DNA from: Rhizobium sp. LCM 4573
GTDB taxonomy: Bacteria > Pseudomonadota > Alphaproteobacteria > Rhizobiales > Rhizobiaceae
Direction of reading: 5' to 3'
DNA length: 7,305 bases
Assembly (NCBI RefSeq): GCF_001854865.1
Contig: NZ_MDDW01000001.1
Span: 320,876-328,180, forward strand
The position numbers and the translations under genes were made by a program. The notes beneath the pieces are model-generated. The model saw only the letters and a list, made by a program, of their open reading frames with translations. It was not told the DNA's origin and searched no databases. Shown one piece after another: positions 6,102 to 7,305 of the stretch (position 1 is the first letter of the stretch; every line of letters begins with the position of its first letter).

Positions 6102-6150
6102 GCAGAAATTGTGTCGAAACACTTTATGCGCCCGAAACTACGGCAGTTCC
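6102..6150 (-). promoter_or_regulatory. Candidate bacA promoter
   Basis: On the minus strand TTGGAA is followed 18 bp later by CATAAA, within 6102-6150. This would give a start site some 40 bases upstream of the GTG. Both boxes are only partial matches to the housekeeping consensus. It is the best pair in the 133-bp gap. Confidence 0.3.
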
Positions 6151-6156
6151 AAGATA

Positions 6157-6170
6157 GCGGCAATGGCCGC
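6157..6170 (-). terminator. Weak hairpin downstream of the MFS gene
   Basis: GCGGC (6157-6161) pairs with GCCGC (6166-6170) around a 4-nt loop, about 40 bases after the MFS stop in its direction of transcription. It is followed by TATCTTGG rather than a T-run. It could be a weak terminator, or transcription may continue into bacA. Confidence 0.22.
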
Positions 6171-6179
6171 AAGCCTTTG

Positions 6180-6193
6180 TTACATGATTGTAA
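6180..6193. promoter_or_regulatory. TTACA-N4-TGTAA dyad, possible operator upstream of bacA
   Basis: TTACATGATTGTAA has perfect 5-bp arms around TGAT and stands out as AT-rich in this GC-rich DNA. It lies 15 bases downstream of the MFS stop and about 105 bases upstream of the bacA start, close to the predicted promoter. This is the spacing of many dimeric regulator sites, but no regulator is known for it and a second copy is not seen in the window. Confidence 0.28.
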
Positions 6194-6208
6194 TTGGGAG
6201 CCTCGGGA

Positions 6209-7305
6209 TCAGGCCTGCCGCATGACCGGCAGCGCCAGTGCCGCCGCCACGACGAGCGCGGCAGCCGCGAGCACCGTCGGCAGGGTGAAGCTGCCGCTCG
6301 CCTCCGCCGCCCAGCCCGCCACCAGCGGCCCAAGGATCTGCCCCGTGCCGAAGCCGGCGGTGACCAGCGCGATCGCCCGGCGCGGGCTCTCCGGCGAAAG
6401 CTTCCGCGCGATCTGCAATCCATAGGCGGTGATGACCATGAAGGTGACGCCGAGCAGCAGTCCGCCGGTAAGCGCTCCGGCGAGCGGCGGCAGGATCACC
6501 GAACACAGCACGCCGACCGCCTGAACGCAGATCGCCGCGACATAGGCGCTTCCAAGCCCGAAGCGATCGGCGGCCGGGCGCCACAGCGCGAGCGATACGG
6601 CGGCAGCGATGCCGGTCAGGAACCAGGCGAGGAATTCCACGATCGGCCCGGCCGACCCCATGCGAACGATGGTGACGAGGAAGGTCGCGGTGATGACGTA
6701 GCCGAAGCCGACGAGGCTGTAGGATGCGGTGAGCAGCACGAACGGCGTTCGCCATTGGAGCGGCGGCTCGACGCCCGAGGCCGCCCCGTCCACCGGCTTC
6801 GGGAGCAGGCTGTAGACGAACGGAAAGGCCGCAAGGACGATGACAGCCCCGGCGATCCAGTTCGCCTGCCAGCCATGCGCGCCGTCGCCGGCGAGCGCAT
6901 TGACGACGAGAACGAGCGCCGAAGAGAGCGCCATGCCCACACCCACCCCGCCGAAATGCAGGGCGCCCACGGCATCTCGGCCGGCGGCATGGGGCAGCAC
7001 GATCGATGAGGTGAAGAGCATGGCGAAGGCGCTCGCAATGCCTGCGAGGAAACGGATGACGATGAAGGCGAGGACGGAGCCCGTCGCCGCCATCGCCGCA
7101 AGCAGGATGGCCGTCGCCATGACGCTGAGGAGTGCGACCGCCCTCTCCCGCCCGGCCGCCCAGCCCTGCGCCGCCAGGATCGCTCCGGCGAGATAGCCCG
7201 CGAAATTGCCGGCGGCGATCAGTCCCGCATCGGCTGCCGAAAGCGGCAGGCCGGCCATCATTCCCGGCAGGATCGGCGTGTAGAAGAAGCGGCCGAAACC
7301 CATGG
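6209..7305 (-). CDS. YbfB/YjiJ-family MFS transporter (N-terminus outside window)
   Basis: At least 365 codons are in view and the frame runs off the right edge. The first visible residues, MGFGRFFYTPILPGM, are the conserved GxGRFxYTPxLP motif that in this family sits within or just after the first transmembrane helix. The ATG at 7303 is therefore probably internal and the true start lies beyond the window. The rest is a regular alternation of hydrophobic helices and short loops. A longer central loop (LLPKPVDGAASGVEPPLQWR) marks the usual boundary between the two six-helix halves. The protein ends LPVMRQA. YbfB/YjiJ proteins are inner-membrane major facilitator carriers of mostly unknown substrate, often presumed drug or metabolite exporters. 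It lies upstream of bacA on the same strand with a 133-bp gap, so joint transcription is possible but not shown. Confidence 0.88.
   Translation of the reverse strand, partial: MGFGRFFYTPILPGMMAGLPLSAADAGLIAAGNFAGYLAGAILAAQGWAAGRERAVALLSVMATAILLAAMAATGSVLAFIVIRFLAGIASAFAMLFTSSIVLPHAAGRDAVGALHFGGVGVGMALSSALVLVVNALAGDGAHGWQANWIAGAVIVLAAFPFVYSLLPKPVDGAASGVEPPLQWRTPFVLLTASYSLVGFGYVITATFLVTIVRMGSAGPIVEFLAWFLTGIAAAVSLALWRPAADRFGLGSAYVAAICVQAVGVLCSVILPPLAGALTGGLLLGVTFMVITAYGLQIARKLSPESPRRAIALVTAGFGTGQILGPLVAGWAAEASGSFTLPTVLAAAALVVAAALALPVMRQA

Noticed and set aside
7301..7303. ATG at 7303 as the true start of the MFS gene
   Set aside because: The GFGRFFYTPILP motif normally follows 15-25 further residues including most of the first helix, so the start is likely outside the window.
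1..7305. A new defence, biosynthetic or other multi-gene system
   Set aside because: All sizeable genes belong to recognisable housekeeping or envelope families; no nuclease, toxin, reverse transcriptase, CRISPR repeat or modular cluster is present.

Overview
The window reads as ordinary chromosomal DNA of an alphaproteobacterium, most likely a member of the Rhizobiaceae or a close relative. The grounds are high GC, a Der GTPase with the long acidic linker, a YfgM-like protein directly before der, a BacA/SbmA peptide transporter that begins MFHSFFP, and palindromic GC-rich intergenic repeats of the kind scattered through rhizobial genomes. No phage, insertion sequence, CRISPR array, tRNA or rRNA is visible, and I find no multi-gene system that looks new.

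Layout. At the left edge is the C-terminal part of a GT-B glycosyltransferase on the plus strand (2-478). It is followed by a 371-bp gap before the end of der. This gap holds a short minus-strand reading frame (538-624) with a very good ribosome binding site, encoding a 28-residue single-helix membrane peptide. Next, on the minus strand, is a two-gene unit: a YfgM-like anchored TPR protein (2316-2987) and then der (850-2280), separated by 35 bp. Divergent from it, on the plus strand, is a secreted NodB-type polysaccharide deacetylase (3207-4196). A 598-bp gene-free stretch (4197-4794) follows between the convergent deacetylase and bacA. It is packed with dyad symmetry: a pair of perfectly identical 43-bp arms in inverted orientation, a long-loop GC-rich dyad, an 11-bp palindromic hairpin and a strong intrinsic terminator for bacA. 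The right third carries bacA (4795-6075, GTG start) and, upstream of it on the same strand, a YbfB/YjiJ-family MFS exporter-like protein (6209 to the edge) whose N-terminus lies outside the window.

How the genes relate. Most of the content concerns the envelope: a glycosyltransferase, a membrane-anchored secretion/chaperone accessory protein, a secreted deacetylase, a peptide importer and an MFS transporter. The yfgM-der pairing is the ancestral neighbourhood also seen in gammaproteobacteria, where bamB lies between them; here bamB is absent from the gap. The other genes look like independent transcription units.

The items most worth a second look are the 28-residue membrane ORF, the twin 43-bp inverted arms, and the deacetylase whose usual TFDD metal-binding motif reads SFDG. 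These are modest observations.
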